A DNA stretch of 44,675 nucleotides from DATKWF01 sp035529715 (GCA_035529715.1 DATKWF010000009.1:1-44675), one strand, 5' to 3'; shown: positions 15,309 through 23,375, numbered from the stretch's first letter. The notes: generated from the letters alone by a model not told the origin. Numbers and translations: made by a program.

Positions 15309-16475
15309 TTATAGCCGTGGGAATGAGGACTTAAAAGCGTCTCTCCAGTCTTCCAGAGACTTTAGTACCTTGGCAAAGAAGGGATCCTTAGCAGCCATCT
15401 CTGAATAGTATTCGCCGGCTGCTGCTACCAGTGCATCCTCCACTGATGGATCCATGGGTAATACCTTTACCCCCTGTGCCTCCCAGTCCGGGGTTATCTG
15501 AGTAGCCTTGTATGCCCATTCACCATAGTGCCTTATCCCCTCTGCCCAGTAAACCTCCTCAACTATGGCTTTCAGGTCGTCAGGCAGTGCTGCCCAGGAG
15601 TCACCATTGACGTAGTAGCAAAAAACATCGGTGGGCTGGCGGATTCCGGACATATAGGCATAATCAACAACCTCGTAGAAAGCCATCGACCAGTCTAATG
15701 CCAGGTTACCATGCTGGAAACCATCAATTACGCCTCGCTGCATGGCCTCGTAGATTTCACCACTGGGCGTAGCGATAGCGGAAACACCCAGCTTGGCGAA
15801 AATTGAAGCCTCATCACCAAGGAGACGATATTTCTTTCCCTTGAGGTCTGCCGGGCTGGTTATCGGGCCAGAAGTATATAGGAATACTTCCGGCACCTCG
15901 CCATCGACAGCTATTGGTACAACATTGTAGTTCTTGGAAGCAAACATCTCCTTTGCCAGATCCATCCCAGGACCGACCATGAACCAGAAATAGTACTCTC
16001 CTGCCGTCGGACCGGCAACCATCTTGTTGAACATGGGACCGGTCGGAAACACGGATGCCCAGTTACCAGGAGAGCTGTGGGCAGCATCCAGTGTGCCTTT
16101 ATTTAAAGCATCAATTTCCGTATCTGCGGGAACGATTGAGTCGCCCGGATGGCTCTCAATTATCAGGCGCCCGCCGCTGGCTTCAGCAATCTTATCATTC
16201 GCTCTCTTTAAAGACAGGAAAGATGACACGGAACTGGGATTCTCATCCTGACTAAGCCACTTGATTACCTCTACTTCAGGAGCTGGGGTTGGTGCCGGCG
16301 CTGGCGCTGGTGCTGGGGCTGGTGCCGGTGCTGGAGCTGGTGCCGGAGCTGGTGCCGGAGCTGGTGCCGGGGCTGGTGCTGGAGCTGGTGCCGGTGTCGG
16401 AGCAGCACAACCAACAATAGCTATACTTCCCATCAGCACAACTGCCATTAAGCATAATAGTATTTTCTTTTTCAC
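15309..16475 (-). CDS. dctP: TRAP transporter solute-binding lipoprotein (DctP family)
   Basis: 388 residues. A lipoprotein signal (Lys-rich start, hydrophobic core, IAIVGC with Cys23) is followed by a very long Ala-Pro linker (residues 24-66) and then the DctP domain: ISEASGGRLIIE-like block (KIAEASGGRLIIE), ASVFPTGPMFNK, LYTSGPITSPADLKGKKYR (about 205-223) and the family-typical EIYEAMQRGVIDGFQHG (about 246-262). Family proteins bind organic anions, often carboxylates or 2-oxoacids, through a conserved Arg in this region. GTG start with GGAGGAAAACTA upstream. It is the first gene of the TRAP operon. Substrate unknown. Confidence 0.92.
   Translation of the reverse strand: MKKKILLCLMAVVLMGSIAIVGCAAPTPAPAPAPAPAPAPAPAPAPAPAPAPAPAPAPAPAPTPAPEVEVIKWLSQDENPSSVSSFLSLKRANDKIAEASGGRLIIESHPGDSIVPADTEIDALNKGTLDAAHSSPGNWASVFPTGPMFNKMVAGPTAGEYYFWFMVGPGMDLAKEMFASKNYNVVPIAVDGEVPEVFLYTSGPITSPADLKGKKYRLLGDEASIFAKLGVSAIATPSGEIYEAMQRGVIDGFQHGNLALDWSMAFYEVVDYAYMSGIRQPTDVFCYYVNGDSWAALPDDLKAIVEEVYWAEGIRHYGEWAYKATQITPDWEAQGVKVLPMDPSVEDALVAAAGEYYSEMAAKDPFFAKVLKSLEDWRDAFKSSFPRL
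16278..16406 (-). repeat. Hexanucleotide-like low-complexity repeat encoding the Ala-Pro linker of DctP
   Basis: About 20 tandem units of two-codon Ala-Pro coding sequence (GGTGCT/GGTGCC/GGAGCT-type on plus) lie between lipobox and binding domain. Units differ at wobble positions, so it is not a perfect microsatellite, but copy number may still vary. Confidence 0.9.
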
Positions 16476-16587
16476 TAGTTTTCCTCCGTGTTATTAGTAA
16501 GTAAAATTTATAACCACAACCAACCACTAAATCACATTTGCGATAGTACCACCTCCTTGCTTACAATAATATAACTTATAATATAGC

Positions 16588-16725
16588 TTAACTGAAATAT
16601 GATACCAACTCAAATTCAATCTTGTCAAGTTTGGCCTCTTTCTCATCGGGGCCCCAGAAACAAGGCCTAACATCCACTTCATTATTAGGAACAAGGTAAG
16701 CTGTCATTACGCATATACAGACCAT
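16588..16725 (-). CDS. Doubtful small ORF upstream of the TRAP operon
   Basis: An open frame of 45 codons from ATG 16725 (60 from 16770) between the TRAP operon and the M42 gene. The C-terminal part, including DVRPCFWGPDEKEAKLDKIE, looks more protein-like than random, but the ribosome site is poor (AAGGGA touches the ATG) and I recognise no family. It may be a remnant. Apart from this and the short frame at 16861, the gap 16476-16970 shows only AT-rich sequence probably holding the TRAP promoter. Confidence 0.18.
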   Translation of the reverse strand: MVCICVMTAYLVPNNEVDVRPCFWGPDEKEAKLDKIEFELVSYFS

Positions 16726-16860
16726 TCCCTTAAGGGACCATCTAGAAACTTGACGTGTTAGAAGTAGCAATGCTATGATTTTTAATTAGATGGGTTCAAA
16801 CCAGTTGCCGGGTAACTCCAATTGAAATGTGCCGCACTTAAGTTCCCCCCAGGAGGCGTA

Positions 16861-16917
16861 ATGTTTACTGTTTATCTTACGTTGCGCAGATGTGCTTTTT
16901 TCCGCTCGAGTAGCTAG
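16861..16917 (+). CDS. Possible 18-residue leader peptide upstream of the M42 gene
   Basis: ATG at 16861 is preceded by CCAGGAGGCGTA, a near-ideal ribosome site with good spacing, and is followed by 18 codons and TAG. The peptide is MFTVYLTLRRCAFFRSSS. It ends 53 nt before the M42 gene, which has its own site. A regulatory leader or chance are both possible. Confidence 0.25.
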   Translation: MFTVYLTLRRCAFFRSSS

Positions 16918-16970
16918 AGAGTTACTCCTGGTGACCAGTAGAAAATAAAAATAAAGCAGGGAGGTTTCAT

Positions 16971-18011
16971 ATGATTATCGGCGATTTAGTATATGAGCTG
17001 GTGCAGATTCCCGGACCCACTGGCTTTGAGGGCCGCGTGTCCAATAGGCTGAAGGAACTTCTGAAAGACCACGTCGATGAGATGTACACCGATAAGATGG
17101 GCAATCTCATCGCCAAAAAGAACGGCACTGAAGGCAAGCACTCACTGGCACTGGAAGCTCACATGGATGAGGTTAGTATGGTGGTGCAGAAAGTTGATGA
17201 ATTTGTCTGGTTTGATAAACTGGGCTGGATTAATATGGCCAATCTAGCGGGAGCTCGGGTACTCATTCTGGGTGAAGAAAGAGATATTCCCGGTGTGGTT
17301 TGCTCTCCCAGTGCTCATTTCCAGGTACAGGGAGGTGAGCCGCAGCTATGGATTGATGTAGGTGACCGCCAAAAGTATGTTTCGGTGGGTGACCCTATCG
17401 TTAGCGTGGCTCCACCCCAGTGGCTGGACGACAACAAAACTATACTGGCTAGCCATTCCATTGATGACCGTGTCGGCTGTGCCATTATTGTCGAGGTAGC
17501 CCGAAAGCTGACCAAGAGACCAAAACACGATGTCTATTTTGTTGGCTCGGTTCAAGAGGAGATAGGCGGTTTTGGCGTCAAGCACATTCTTCGACAAATC
17601 TCTCCAGACTGGTTCATCGCTCTGGATACTGGTTTTGCTCAGGATGCTGTTCCTGATATTGGTAAGACTGTTCCGATGCAAACGGGTTTAGGTGTGCGCC
17701 GAGTTTCCTTTGCTCAACCCCGTGACCGTATCTACCCTGGCAGCATAAATTTTGCCAGTGAACGACTGAATAAATTGCTGATGGGAACTGCCAAGAAGTT
17801 GAATATTCCGTTTAATGTGGACGTAGCCACCAACTGTTTCTCCGACCATAATATAGCTTATGATGTAAACCCGGAGATGGATTCCACCTTCATGTTTGTA
17901 GCCAGGCGATACAGTCATTCACTCACTGAGGTAGCGGACATGACCAATGCCGAGCGTGCGGTGAATGTCCTCTGTCAGGCAATTACTGAAATGGACAAGT
18001 GGAACGAGTAA
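16971..18011 (+). CDS. M42-family metallo-aminopeptidase
   Basis: 346 residues, normal for M42 (glutamyl aminopeptidase, deblocking aminopeptidase, TET-type complexes). Binuclear-metal and catalytic motifs are visible: EAHMDEVSM (AHxD, about 62-70), SIDDRVG (Asp bridging the metals, about 163-169), VQEEIGGFG (catalytic Glu pair, about 190-198), IALDTG (about 216-221), and RYSHSLTE near the C terminus with the last metal-binding His. GGGAGG lies 7 nt before ATG. It trims peptides in the cytoplasm. A near-identical fragment of its C-terminal coding region is present at 12125-12265 on the other strand. The neighbouring TRAP and M29-like genes diverge from it. Confidence 0.93.
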   Translation: MIIGDLVYELVQIPGPTGFEGRVSNRLKELLKDHVDEMYTDKMGNLIAKKNGTEGKHSLALEAHMDEVSMVVQKVDEFVWFDKLGWINMANLAGARVLILGEERDIPGVVCSPSAHFQVQGGEPQLWIDVGDRQKYVSVGDPIVSVAPPQWLDDNKTILASHSIDDRVGCAIIVEVARKLTKRPKHDVYFVGSVQEEIGGFGVKHILRQISPDWFIALDTGFAQDAVPDIGKTVPMQTGLGVRRVSFAQPRDRIYPGSINFASERLNKLLMGTAKKLNIPFNVDVATNCFSDHNIAYDVNPEMDSTFMFVARRYSHSLTEVADMTNAERAVNVLCQAITEMDKWNE

Positions 18012-18062
18012 TGAAGGGCTATATGGGATAAACCCTTTAGGCTACCAACTGGCTAGATAAAG

Positions 18063-18110
18063 AAACAGAGCGTCGCCTGCTACTTCTTTTGGCATCGCGC
18101 TCTGTTTTTG
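18063..18110 (+). terminator. Terminator after the M42 gene
   Basis: AAACAGAGCG (18063-18072) pairs with CGCTCTGTTT (18098-18107), loop of 25 nt, followed by TTG. The 10-bp stem and T-rich end suit termination of the M42 transcript. The reverse strand could also serve the tRNA-Gly gene behind it. Confidence 0.65.
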
Positions 18111-18114
18111 TCTG

Positions 18115-18190
18115 TGGAGCGGGAGACGGGACTCGAACCCGCGACAACCTGCTTGGAAGGCAGGGACTCTGCCAACTGAGTTACTCCCGC
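18115..18190 (-). tRNA. tRNA-Gly (anticodon TCC)
   Basis: 76 nt on the minus strand with acceptor GCGGGAG/CTCCCGC, anticodon stem CCTGC/GCAGG enclosing CTTCCAA (anticodon UCC, plus-strand GGA at 18155-18157), T-arm GCGGG-TTCGAGT-CCCGT, and an encoded CCA. Reads GGA and, by wobble, GGG codons. Confidence 0.95.
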
Positions 18191-18425
18191 CAAACTCTAT
18201 CTATTCTAACCTGCAACTATTCTTCTGTCAAAGAAAATCTTTTAATTCATCTGCCTCTTCTTGATGTATTTTGTTAAGGTCAATCATTTTTAATCCTATT
18301 AATTGGTACATAATTGAAAAGACAAGAGCCCCAGATTATTATGTCAAGTATGCCCTGCACGCATTTTATGTATTACATTTGCGATAAAGGATTAATGGCG
18401 GGCTATTTGCTCAAATGTCATAATA

Positions 18426-18459
18426 TTGATAATTGTCCACATTGACTTTATAATGTCAA
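18426..18459 (+). promoter_or_regulatory. Promoter with overlapping inverted repeat before the XRE gene
   Basis: TTGATA (18426-18431), 17-nt spacer, TATAAT (18449-18454): a near-consensus sigma-70 promoter about 55 nt upstream of the regulator. The -10 box lies inside the dyad TTGAC (18442-18446) / GTCAA (18455-18459), a plausible autoregulatory operator. The rest of 18191-18507 is AT-rich with no gene seen. Confidence 0.6.
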
Positions 18460-18507
18460 CTGCTATGTAATGTAAGCCCTTGCCTAATATAGTTTATGGA
18501 GGCTATA

Positions 18508-18702
18508 ATGGAGCAGCTTAAGGAAAAGGTAAGGGAATTACGGAAGAAAAGAGGCTGGTCACAGGAGGATTTAGCCAGGGAAGCGAGTGTTAGCCTCTCT
18601 ACAGTCCAGCGCTGGGAAAAGAAAGGCGGTGACCCCACCCGCCTCGCCCGTAGAGAACTCAGGAAGCTTTTCCATGAAGCTGGAATTGATAATAATGACT
18701 AA
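18508..18702 (+). CDS. Small XRE-family helix-turn-helix regulator
   Basis: 64 residues. GGAGG five nt upstream decides ATG 18508 over the ATG at 18496. The whole protein is a Cro/CI-type HTH: LKEKVRELRKKRGWSQEDLA (helices 1-2), REASVSLSTVQRWEKKGGDP (recognition helix STVQRWEK), and a basic C-terminal helix. There is no effector domain. Its gene is 9 nt before the glycosyltransferase gene, so it may regulate the glycan cluster and itself, the latter through the dyad over its -10 box (inference). Confidence 0.85.
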   Translation: MEQLKEKVRELRKKRGWSQEDLAREASVSLSTVQRWEKKGGDPTRLARRELRKLFHEAGIDNND

Positions 18703-18711
18703 GGGGATGTG

Positions 18712-19617
18712 ATGGCAGAATCGTTTCAACCTAAAGTTATCGCAGCTATGCCGGCATACAATGAGGAAAGCTACATCGGCACAATGGTGCTCAAGGCAAA
18801 GCAGTACGTTGATGAGGTGATTGTGGTTGATGATGGCAGCACCGATAATACTGCCAAAGTTGCCCGGCTTGCCGGAGCAACCGTGATTCGACATGATAGC
18901 AATAAAGGTAAGGGAGTAGCTCTCCAAGGGATATTAGCCGAGGCAAAGCGAAAAAGCCCTGATGTTCTTGTTCTCCTTGATGCTGATTTCCAGCACAATC
19001 CCGATGAAATACCCTATCTTATCAAGACTATTCTGGAAGGTTCTGACCTTGTTATTGGTACTCGGGAAGCACAAGCCAGTAAGACACCTCGTTATCGGCG
19101 GTTTGGACAGAAGATACTTTTATACTCAACTCGCCTTCTCTCGGGGAAGAAGCTCACTGATTCAGAATCTGGTTTCAGAGCCCTCTCCGCAAGAGCAATA
19201 TCTGGGATAAACCTGACGGAGAACGGGTTTGCTGTAGAAAGCGAGATGATAGCCAGAGCAACTGATGAGAGTCTTAAGATAACTGAAGTTCCAATCTCAA
19301 ACATATATACCAAAGATGGCTCAACCCTCAATCCGGTGGCACACGGACTGGGGGTTTTTGCACGGATAATAGCCATGATTTCAGAGCGGAGACCTCTCTT
19401 CTTCTTCGGGTGGGGTGGAGTCATCCTGGTAATTCTCGGGCTTGCTGCTGGTGGCAGAGTGCTTCAGATACTCTCCACCAGCGGGGTATTACCTGTTGGT
19501 ACTGCTCTGATAGCATCGCTCTTTTTTATTGTTGGGATATTCAGTGTGTTTACCGGTATGATATTACATGTGCTGGTGAGGAGGAGAGGCAGCACAATCA
19601 ACAATCATAACCATTGA
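18712..19617 (+). CDS. GT2-family glycosyltransferase with C-terminal membrane anchor (dolichyl-phosphate-mannose-synthase-like)
   Basis: About 301 residues from ATG 18712 (AAGGGGA 4 nt upstream; a GTG one codon earlier is possible). The N-terminal GT-A domain has AAMPAYNEESYIG, VVDDGSTDNTAKV (about 39-51) and LLDADFQHNPDEIP (DxD-type Asp pair, about 89-102). SESGFRALS (about 150) is typical of DPM1/undecaprenyl-phosphate sugar synthases. Two hydrophobic segments at about 225-250 and 260-290 anchor it in the membrane. It probably transfers a sugar from a nucleotide donor to a polyprenyl phosphate. First enzyme gene of the glycan cluster. Confidence 0.85.
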   Translation: MAESFQPKVIAAMPAYNEESYIGTMVLKAKQYVDEVIVVDDGSTDNTAKVARLAGATVIRHDSNKGKGVALQGILAEAKRKSPDVLVLLDADFQHNPDEIPYLIKTILEGSDLVIGTREAQASKTPRYRRFGQKILLYSTRLLSGKKLTDSESGFRALSARAISGINLTENGFAVESEMIARATDESLKITEVPISNIYTKDGSTLNPVAHGLGVFARIIAMISERRPLFFFGWGGVILVILGLAAGGRVLQILSTSGVLPVGTALIASLFFIVGIFSVFTGMILHVLVRRRGSTINNHNH

Positions 19618-19626
19618 TAGGAAAAT

Positions 19627-19923
19627 ATGCTGGAGATTAAAGTTTGTGAAATTAGGGGAATATGCCCGGTATATAAAGTCGGCGACCGAGCCATAATTGA
19701 TGGCCCGAGGATTTTACTTGATAAAACTGATGCTGTCTGTATCCATGCGTTTTCAACTCTGCTGCATTACGTAGTTGCCCTGGATGAAGGGGCTGACCCG
19801 GTAGAGCTTGGACTATCTAAGGACAAAGAGTATGCCTATATGCAGTGTGTTGACCCCGGGCAGCCATATACTGAGGGTGGGACAGTAGTCTTTCGGTGTC
19901 GGCGAGTGGAAGGAGAGCGATAG
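19627..19923 (+). CDS. TIGR04076-like small Cys-containing protein
   Basis: 98 residues, no signal or membrane segment. It begins with EIKVCEIRGICPVYKVGDRAII-like sequence (CEIRGICPVYKVGD, about 7-20), the pattern of TIGR04076 proteins: Cys residues flanking a G-x-C-P element followed by VGD. More Cys occur in AVCIHAFS, YMQCVDPG and FRCRRVEG. Function of this family is unknown. It lies 9 nt after the GT2 gene and abuts the epimerase gene directly, so it is co-transcribed with the glycan genes although members also occur elsewhere. Confidence 0.65.
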   Translation: MLEIKVCEIRGICPVYKVGDRAIIDGPRILLDKTDAVCIHAFSTLLHYVVALDEGADPVELGLSKDKEYAYMQCVDPGQPYTEGGTVVFRCRRVEGER

Positions 19924-21000
19924 TTGAAGACTGCCATAGTGCTGGGAACCCGACCTGAAATCATCAAAATGTCTCCGGTGGTAAGAGCGCTAGAAGAAAG
20001 AAGCGCTGATTTCCTTATCATCCATACCGGCCAGCATTATTCCTACAATCTGGATAAAGTCTTTTTTGAACAGCTAAATCTGCCACTGGCCAGATACAAT
20101 TTAGAGGTTGGTTCAGGCTCACATGCTGAGCAAACGGCAAAAGCCCTTGTCAGCATTGAGGAGGTCTTGCTGAGAGAAAAGCCTGACATTGTTCTGGTTG
20201 AGGGTGATACTAATTCTGTGCTGGCTGGTGCTCTTGCTGCCGTAAAGCTCAACATAAAGGTAGGACACGTTGAGGCAGGATTACGGAGCTACGATAGGCG
20301 GATGCCTGAGGAAATTAATCGTATTCTGGCTGACCACTGTTCTGACTACTTATTTGCTCCCACCGCAAAGTCAAAGTCTATTCTGCTGGGTGAAGGTGTT
20401 CCAGATAAGAAAATATTTGTAACTGGAAATACCATCGTTGATGCCGTCTACCAGAATTTAGATTTAGCTGGTAAAAAGGCTGACGCCCTGAACAGCCTCC
20501 GCCTGCACCCAAATGGATACTTCCTGCTGACCCTGCACCGGCAGGAAAATGTCGATAACCCGGCCCGATTCGCTCCCATTTTAGAAGGCGTTAACAGGGT
20601 GTCGGCCAAGTTTCACTTGCCGATAATTTACCCTATCCATCCCCGCTCACGGAAGAGAATGAATGAGTCCGGGCTTGAAGCGAAAAACCTCAGCCTGATT
20701 GACCCCGTAGATTTCCTGAGTTTTCTTCAGCTTGAGAGCAAGGCCAAGCTGGTTCTGACCGATTCCGGGGGGGTCCAGGAGGAGACCTGTGTCCTTGGTG
20801 TACCCTGCTGTACCTTGCGTGACAGTACCGAGAGGCCGGAAACAATTGAGGTCGGTTCAAATATTCTGGCTGGTGCATCCTCAGAAAATATAGTCGCTTG
20901 CATTGAGCTTATGCTTGGCAAGAAAAACGATTGGCAAAATCCCTTCGGGGATGGAACAGCAGGAGAACAAATCGTTAAGATACTGGAGGCGAAGATATGA
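19924..21000 (+). CDS. wecB: UDP-N-acetylglucosamine 2-epimerase (non-hydrolysing)
   Basis: 358 residues, GT-B-like fold. Landmarks: LGTRPEIIKMSPVVRAL (about 6-22), HTGQHYSYNLDKVFF (about 38-52), VEGDTNSVLAGALAA (about 94-108), GHVEAGLRSYDRRMPEEINR (about 117-136) and DSGGVQEE (about 282-289). It converts UDP-GlcNAc to UDP-ManNAc for surface polysaccharides. TTG start directly after the previous stop, with GGAG about 12 nt upstream. It overlaps the next gene by 4 nt (ATGA). The usual partner, a UDP-ManNAc dehydrogenase, is absent, but a remnant of such an enzyme may lie at 23143-23268. Confidence 0.93.
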   Translation: MKTAIVLGTRPEIIKMSPVVRALEERSADFLIIHTGQHYSYNLDKVFFEQLNLPLARYNLEVGSGSHAEQTAKALVSIEEVLLREKPDIVLVEGDTNSVLAGALAAVKLNIKVGHVEAGLRSYDRRMPEEINRILADHCSDYLFAPTAKSKSILLGEGVPDKKIFVTGNTIVDAVYQNLDLAGKKADALNSLRLHPNGYFLLTLHRQENVDNPARFAPILEGVNRVSAKFHLPIIYPIHPRSRKRMNESGLEAKNLSLIDPVDFLSFLQLESKAKLVLTDSGGVQEETCVLGVPCCTLRDSTERPETIEVGSNILAGASSENIVACIELMLGKKNDWQNPFGDGTAGEQIVKILEAKI

Positions 21001-21917
21001 AAATTCTGGTAACCGGTGGCCTGGGATTTATCGGTTCAAATCTTGTTCCTGAACTCAAAAAGAGAGGGCATGAGGTGTGGGTCTGCGACCTGGGACAATC
21101 GGAAGATTCAAATTACATTCGCTGTGATACAAGTAAATATCGTCATCTGGAGAGAGTGTTTACCCAGCATGATTTTGATTACGTCTACCACCTGGCTGCG
21201 GAATATGGGCGCTGGAACGGTGAAGATTATTATGAAAACCTGTGGCTAACCAATGTGATAGGCACCAAGAACATTATACGGCTTCAAGAAGTGAAGCGAT
21301 TTAAGATGATATTCTTCAGCAGTGCTGAGGTCTATGGCGACTATGAGGGTGTGATGAACGAGGACGTAATGGATAAGGTGCCGATAAAGCAGATGAATGA
21401 TTATGCCATGACCAAGTGGGTGGGAGAACTTCAGGTCTTGAACTCAGCAGCCATGTTTGGTACGGAAACAGTCAGGGTTCGTCCAGTCAATGCTTATGGG
21501 CCCCATGAATATTACAGTCCCTACCGTGGTGTGATACCTGCCTTCATCTACAAAGCCCTGAAAAATGAAGCCTATACTGTTTACCTGGGTCACAAGCGCA
21601 TCTTTGACTATGTTGAGGATACCTGTCGTACCTTCGCCAATATTCTGGAAAATTTTAAGCCCGGGGAAGCCTATAATGTCGGCGGTAAGGAAGAATGGGA
21701 ACATGATATTAAGTATGTCTCCGACCTCGTCCTGAAATGCCTGGGCAAGGATGACTCCATGGTCACTTATAAGGAGGCGGAGCCATTCACCACCAAGGTA
21801 AAACACATGGACTTTTCCAAGTCAAGGAAAGATTTAAACCATGACCCCAAAATCCCTTTGGAAGAAGGGATACCCAGAACAATTGAGTGGATGAAGAAAG
21901 TCTATGGCAAAAAATGA
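20997..21917 (+). CDS. NAD-dependent epimerase/dehydratase (extended SDR)
   Basis: 306 residues. The Rossmann motif GGLGFIGSNL (about 7-16), DLGQSED acidic strand end, HLAAEYG (about 65-71), and the catalytic residues Ser in FFSSAEVYGDY (about 105-115) with Y-x3-K as YAMTK (about 137-141) are all present. The C-terminal substrate part has PVNAYGPHEYYSPYRG and FDYVEDTC, typical of NDP-sugar 4-epimerases/dehydratases. The exact sugar product is not readable. It overlaps wecB and the following glycosyltransferase gene by 4 nt each, so is clearly part of the glycan operon. Confidence 0.88.
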   Translation: MKILVTGGLGFIGSNLVPELKKRGHEVWVCDLGQSEDSNYIRCDTSKYRHLERVFTQHDFDYVYHLAAEYGRWNGEDYYENLWLTNVIGTKNIIRLQEVKRFKMIFFSSAEVYGDYEGVMNEDVMDKVPIKQMNDYAMTKWVGELQVLNSAAMFGTETVRVRPVNAYGPHEYYSPYRGVIPAFIYKALKNEAYTVYLGHKRIFDYVEDTCRTFANILENFKPGEAYNVGGKEEWEHDIKYVSDLVLKCLGKDDSMVTYKEAEPFTTKVKHMDFSKSRKDLNHDPKIPLEEGIPRTIEWMKKVYGKK

Positions 21918-23134
21918 AAATCCTTATTACTCAAGAAACAGACTGGCTGAAGCGTAATCCAGCACAGCAGCATCATTTAGCTGAAATGCTCTCGCTACGG
22001 GGGCACGAAGTCCGAGCCATTGATTACGAATTATTATGGAAGACGCAGGGTAAAAGAGAGTTATATTCAAGGCGACAGGTCTTTGGTAATGTGTCCAAAA
22101 TTCATGACCGGGCAAAAGTCAGCGTAATCCGCCCGGGCATCATCAAATTGCCATATTTGGATTACATTTCTCTGGTGATTTCTCACCGGAAGGAAATATT
22201 TCAGCAGATAAAGGAATTTAAACCGGATGTAATCGTTGGTTTTGGTATTCTAAATAGCTACCTGTCCGCAAGAGCCACTAAAGGAAGCAATATACCATTT
22301 ATCTACTACTGGATAGACGTGCTGCACAAGCTTGTACCTTCCGCACTATTCCGACCAATTGGCCGCGGAATAGAAAGCATAGCCCTGAAGTGGTCAGACA
22401 GGGTATTGGTGATTAACGATAAGCTTAGAGATTATGTGATAAAGCTGGGGGCTCCTCAGGAGCGAGTTCAAGTGCTTCGGGCTGGCATAAACACCAAGCA
22501 ATTCAACTCCACTTGTAACGGCGACCCGGTAAGGCAACAATACGGACTCGGAAAAGGAGATACCGTTCTTTTCTTCATGGGTTGGCTCTATAGATTTTCC
22601 GGCTTAAAAGAGGTCATTATACAATTGGCAAAAGATAAAAAACACGGGCTTAAGCTCCTCATCATCGGTGAGGGTGATAGCTATGAGGAACTCTGCAAGC
22701 TGCGGGAGGAATACCATCTGCAGAATCAGGTTATCCTTACCGGCAAGAAAGCTTATCAGGAAATCCCCGGCTTTATCGCTGCTGCGGATATTTGTCTTTT
22801 ACCTGCCTACCCCTGGGAACCAATAATGCAGGATATTGTCCCCATTAAAATGTATGAATACATGGCGATGGGTAAGCCAGTGATTTCTACCCGACTTCCA
22901 GGTATTGTAAAGGAGTTTGGCGAAGGTAATGGAGTGGTCTACATCAATAAGCCGGAAGATGCTATTGCCGAAGCCGTTGGACTCATTCAAAGTGGCAGTT
23001 GCCAGATGCTTGGTGCCAAAGCAAGAAGCCATGTTGAGAGATATAGTTGGGACAGCATAACTGATGAATTTGAAAGAATTTTAGAGCAAGCCATAAAGGA
23101 TAAACAGAAAAACTCCACATCTGGGCGAATGTAG
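21914..23134 (+). CDS. GT4-family glycosyltransferase
   Basis: About 406 residues from ATG 21914, overlapping the previous stop (ATGA). GT-B architecture: a divergent N-terminal half (to about 200, including WIDVLHKLVPSALF) and a C-terminal donor-binding half with LFFMGWLYRFSGLKEVI (about 210-226), LLIIGEGDSYEEL (about 244-256) and the family signature DICLLPAYPWEP...VPIKMYEYMAMGKPVI (about 296-325; E-x7-E region). It retains transfer from a nucleotide sugar to a glycan or lipid acceptor; linkage unknown. Last intact gene of the glycan operon. Confidence 0.88.
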   Translation: MKILITQETDWLKRNPAQQHHLAEMLSLRGHEVRAIDYELLWKTQGKRELYSRRQVFGNVSKIHDRAKVSVIRPGIIKLPYLDYISLVISHRKEIFQQIKEFKPDVIVGFGILNSYLSARATKGSNIPFIYYWIDVLHKLVPSALFRPIGRGIESIALKWSDRVLVINDKLRDYVIKLGAPQERVQVLRAGINTKQFNSTCNGDPVRQQYGLGKGDTVLFFMGWLYRFSGLKEVIIQLAKDKKHGLKLLIIGEGDSYEELCKLREEYHLQNQVILTGKKAYQEIPGFIAAADICLLPAYPWEPIMQDIVPIKMYEYMAMGKPVISTRLPGIVKEFGEGNGVVYINKPEDAIAEAVGLIQSGSCQMLGAKARSHVERYSWDSITDEFERILEQAIKDKQKNSTSGRM

Positions 23135-23142
23135 ATAGCCTG

Positions 23143-23268
23143 CAGATTTTTATCATAGAACCCTCTCCTGCTGGCTCCATCCCCATCAAATAGTCGCCTG
23201 ATATCTATCAATACCGGCTTACTGCTCAATATACTTATAATTTTGTCCTTTAGCATTGCCTCAAAGTC
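23143..23268 (-). pseudogene. Probable C-terminal remnant of a nucleotide-sugar (UDP-sugar) dehydrogenase
   Basis: On the minus strand, starting 9 nt beyond the GT4 stop, the sequence reads DFEAMLKDKIISIL, then KPVLIDIRRLFDG, then ASRRGFYDKNL. This fits the C-terminal end of the UDP-glucose/UDP-ManNAc dehydrogenase family (P-V-x-I-D-x-R followed by R-x-x-GF). There is an in-frame stop just upstream of this segment and no stop at the expected end; the frame runs on into antisense of the GT4 gene. A decayed gene is the best reading. Identification is from recalled family pattern. The rest of 23135-23414 holds no gene. Confidence 0.55.
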
Positions 23269-23375
23269 TTATATTGCCCGATTCCAAATTAATCTTCAAG
23301 ATTACTCAGCTGTGGGTCACTGCAAACTTGGTATCCGGATGGGCAGATTATGGTGAATCACTTTTAAGCATGATG

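Noticed and set aside
16278..16406. Ala-Pro coding repeat as a possible CRISPR or tandem-repeat regulatory element
   Set aside because: No spacers; the unit is a simple two-codon repeat within an intact lipoprotein gene. No CRISPR array seen anywhere in the window.
18089..18277. Plus-strand 62-codon frame over tRNA-Gly
   Set aside because: Antisense reading of tRNA-Gly and its terminator; no ribosome site.
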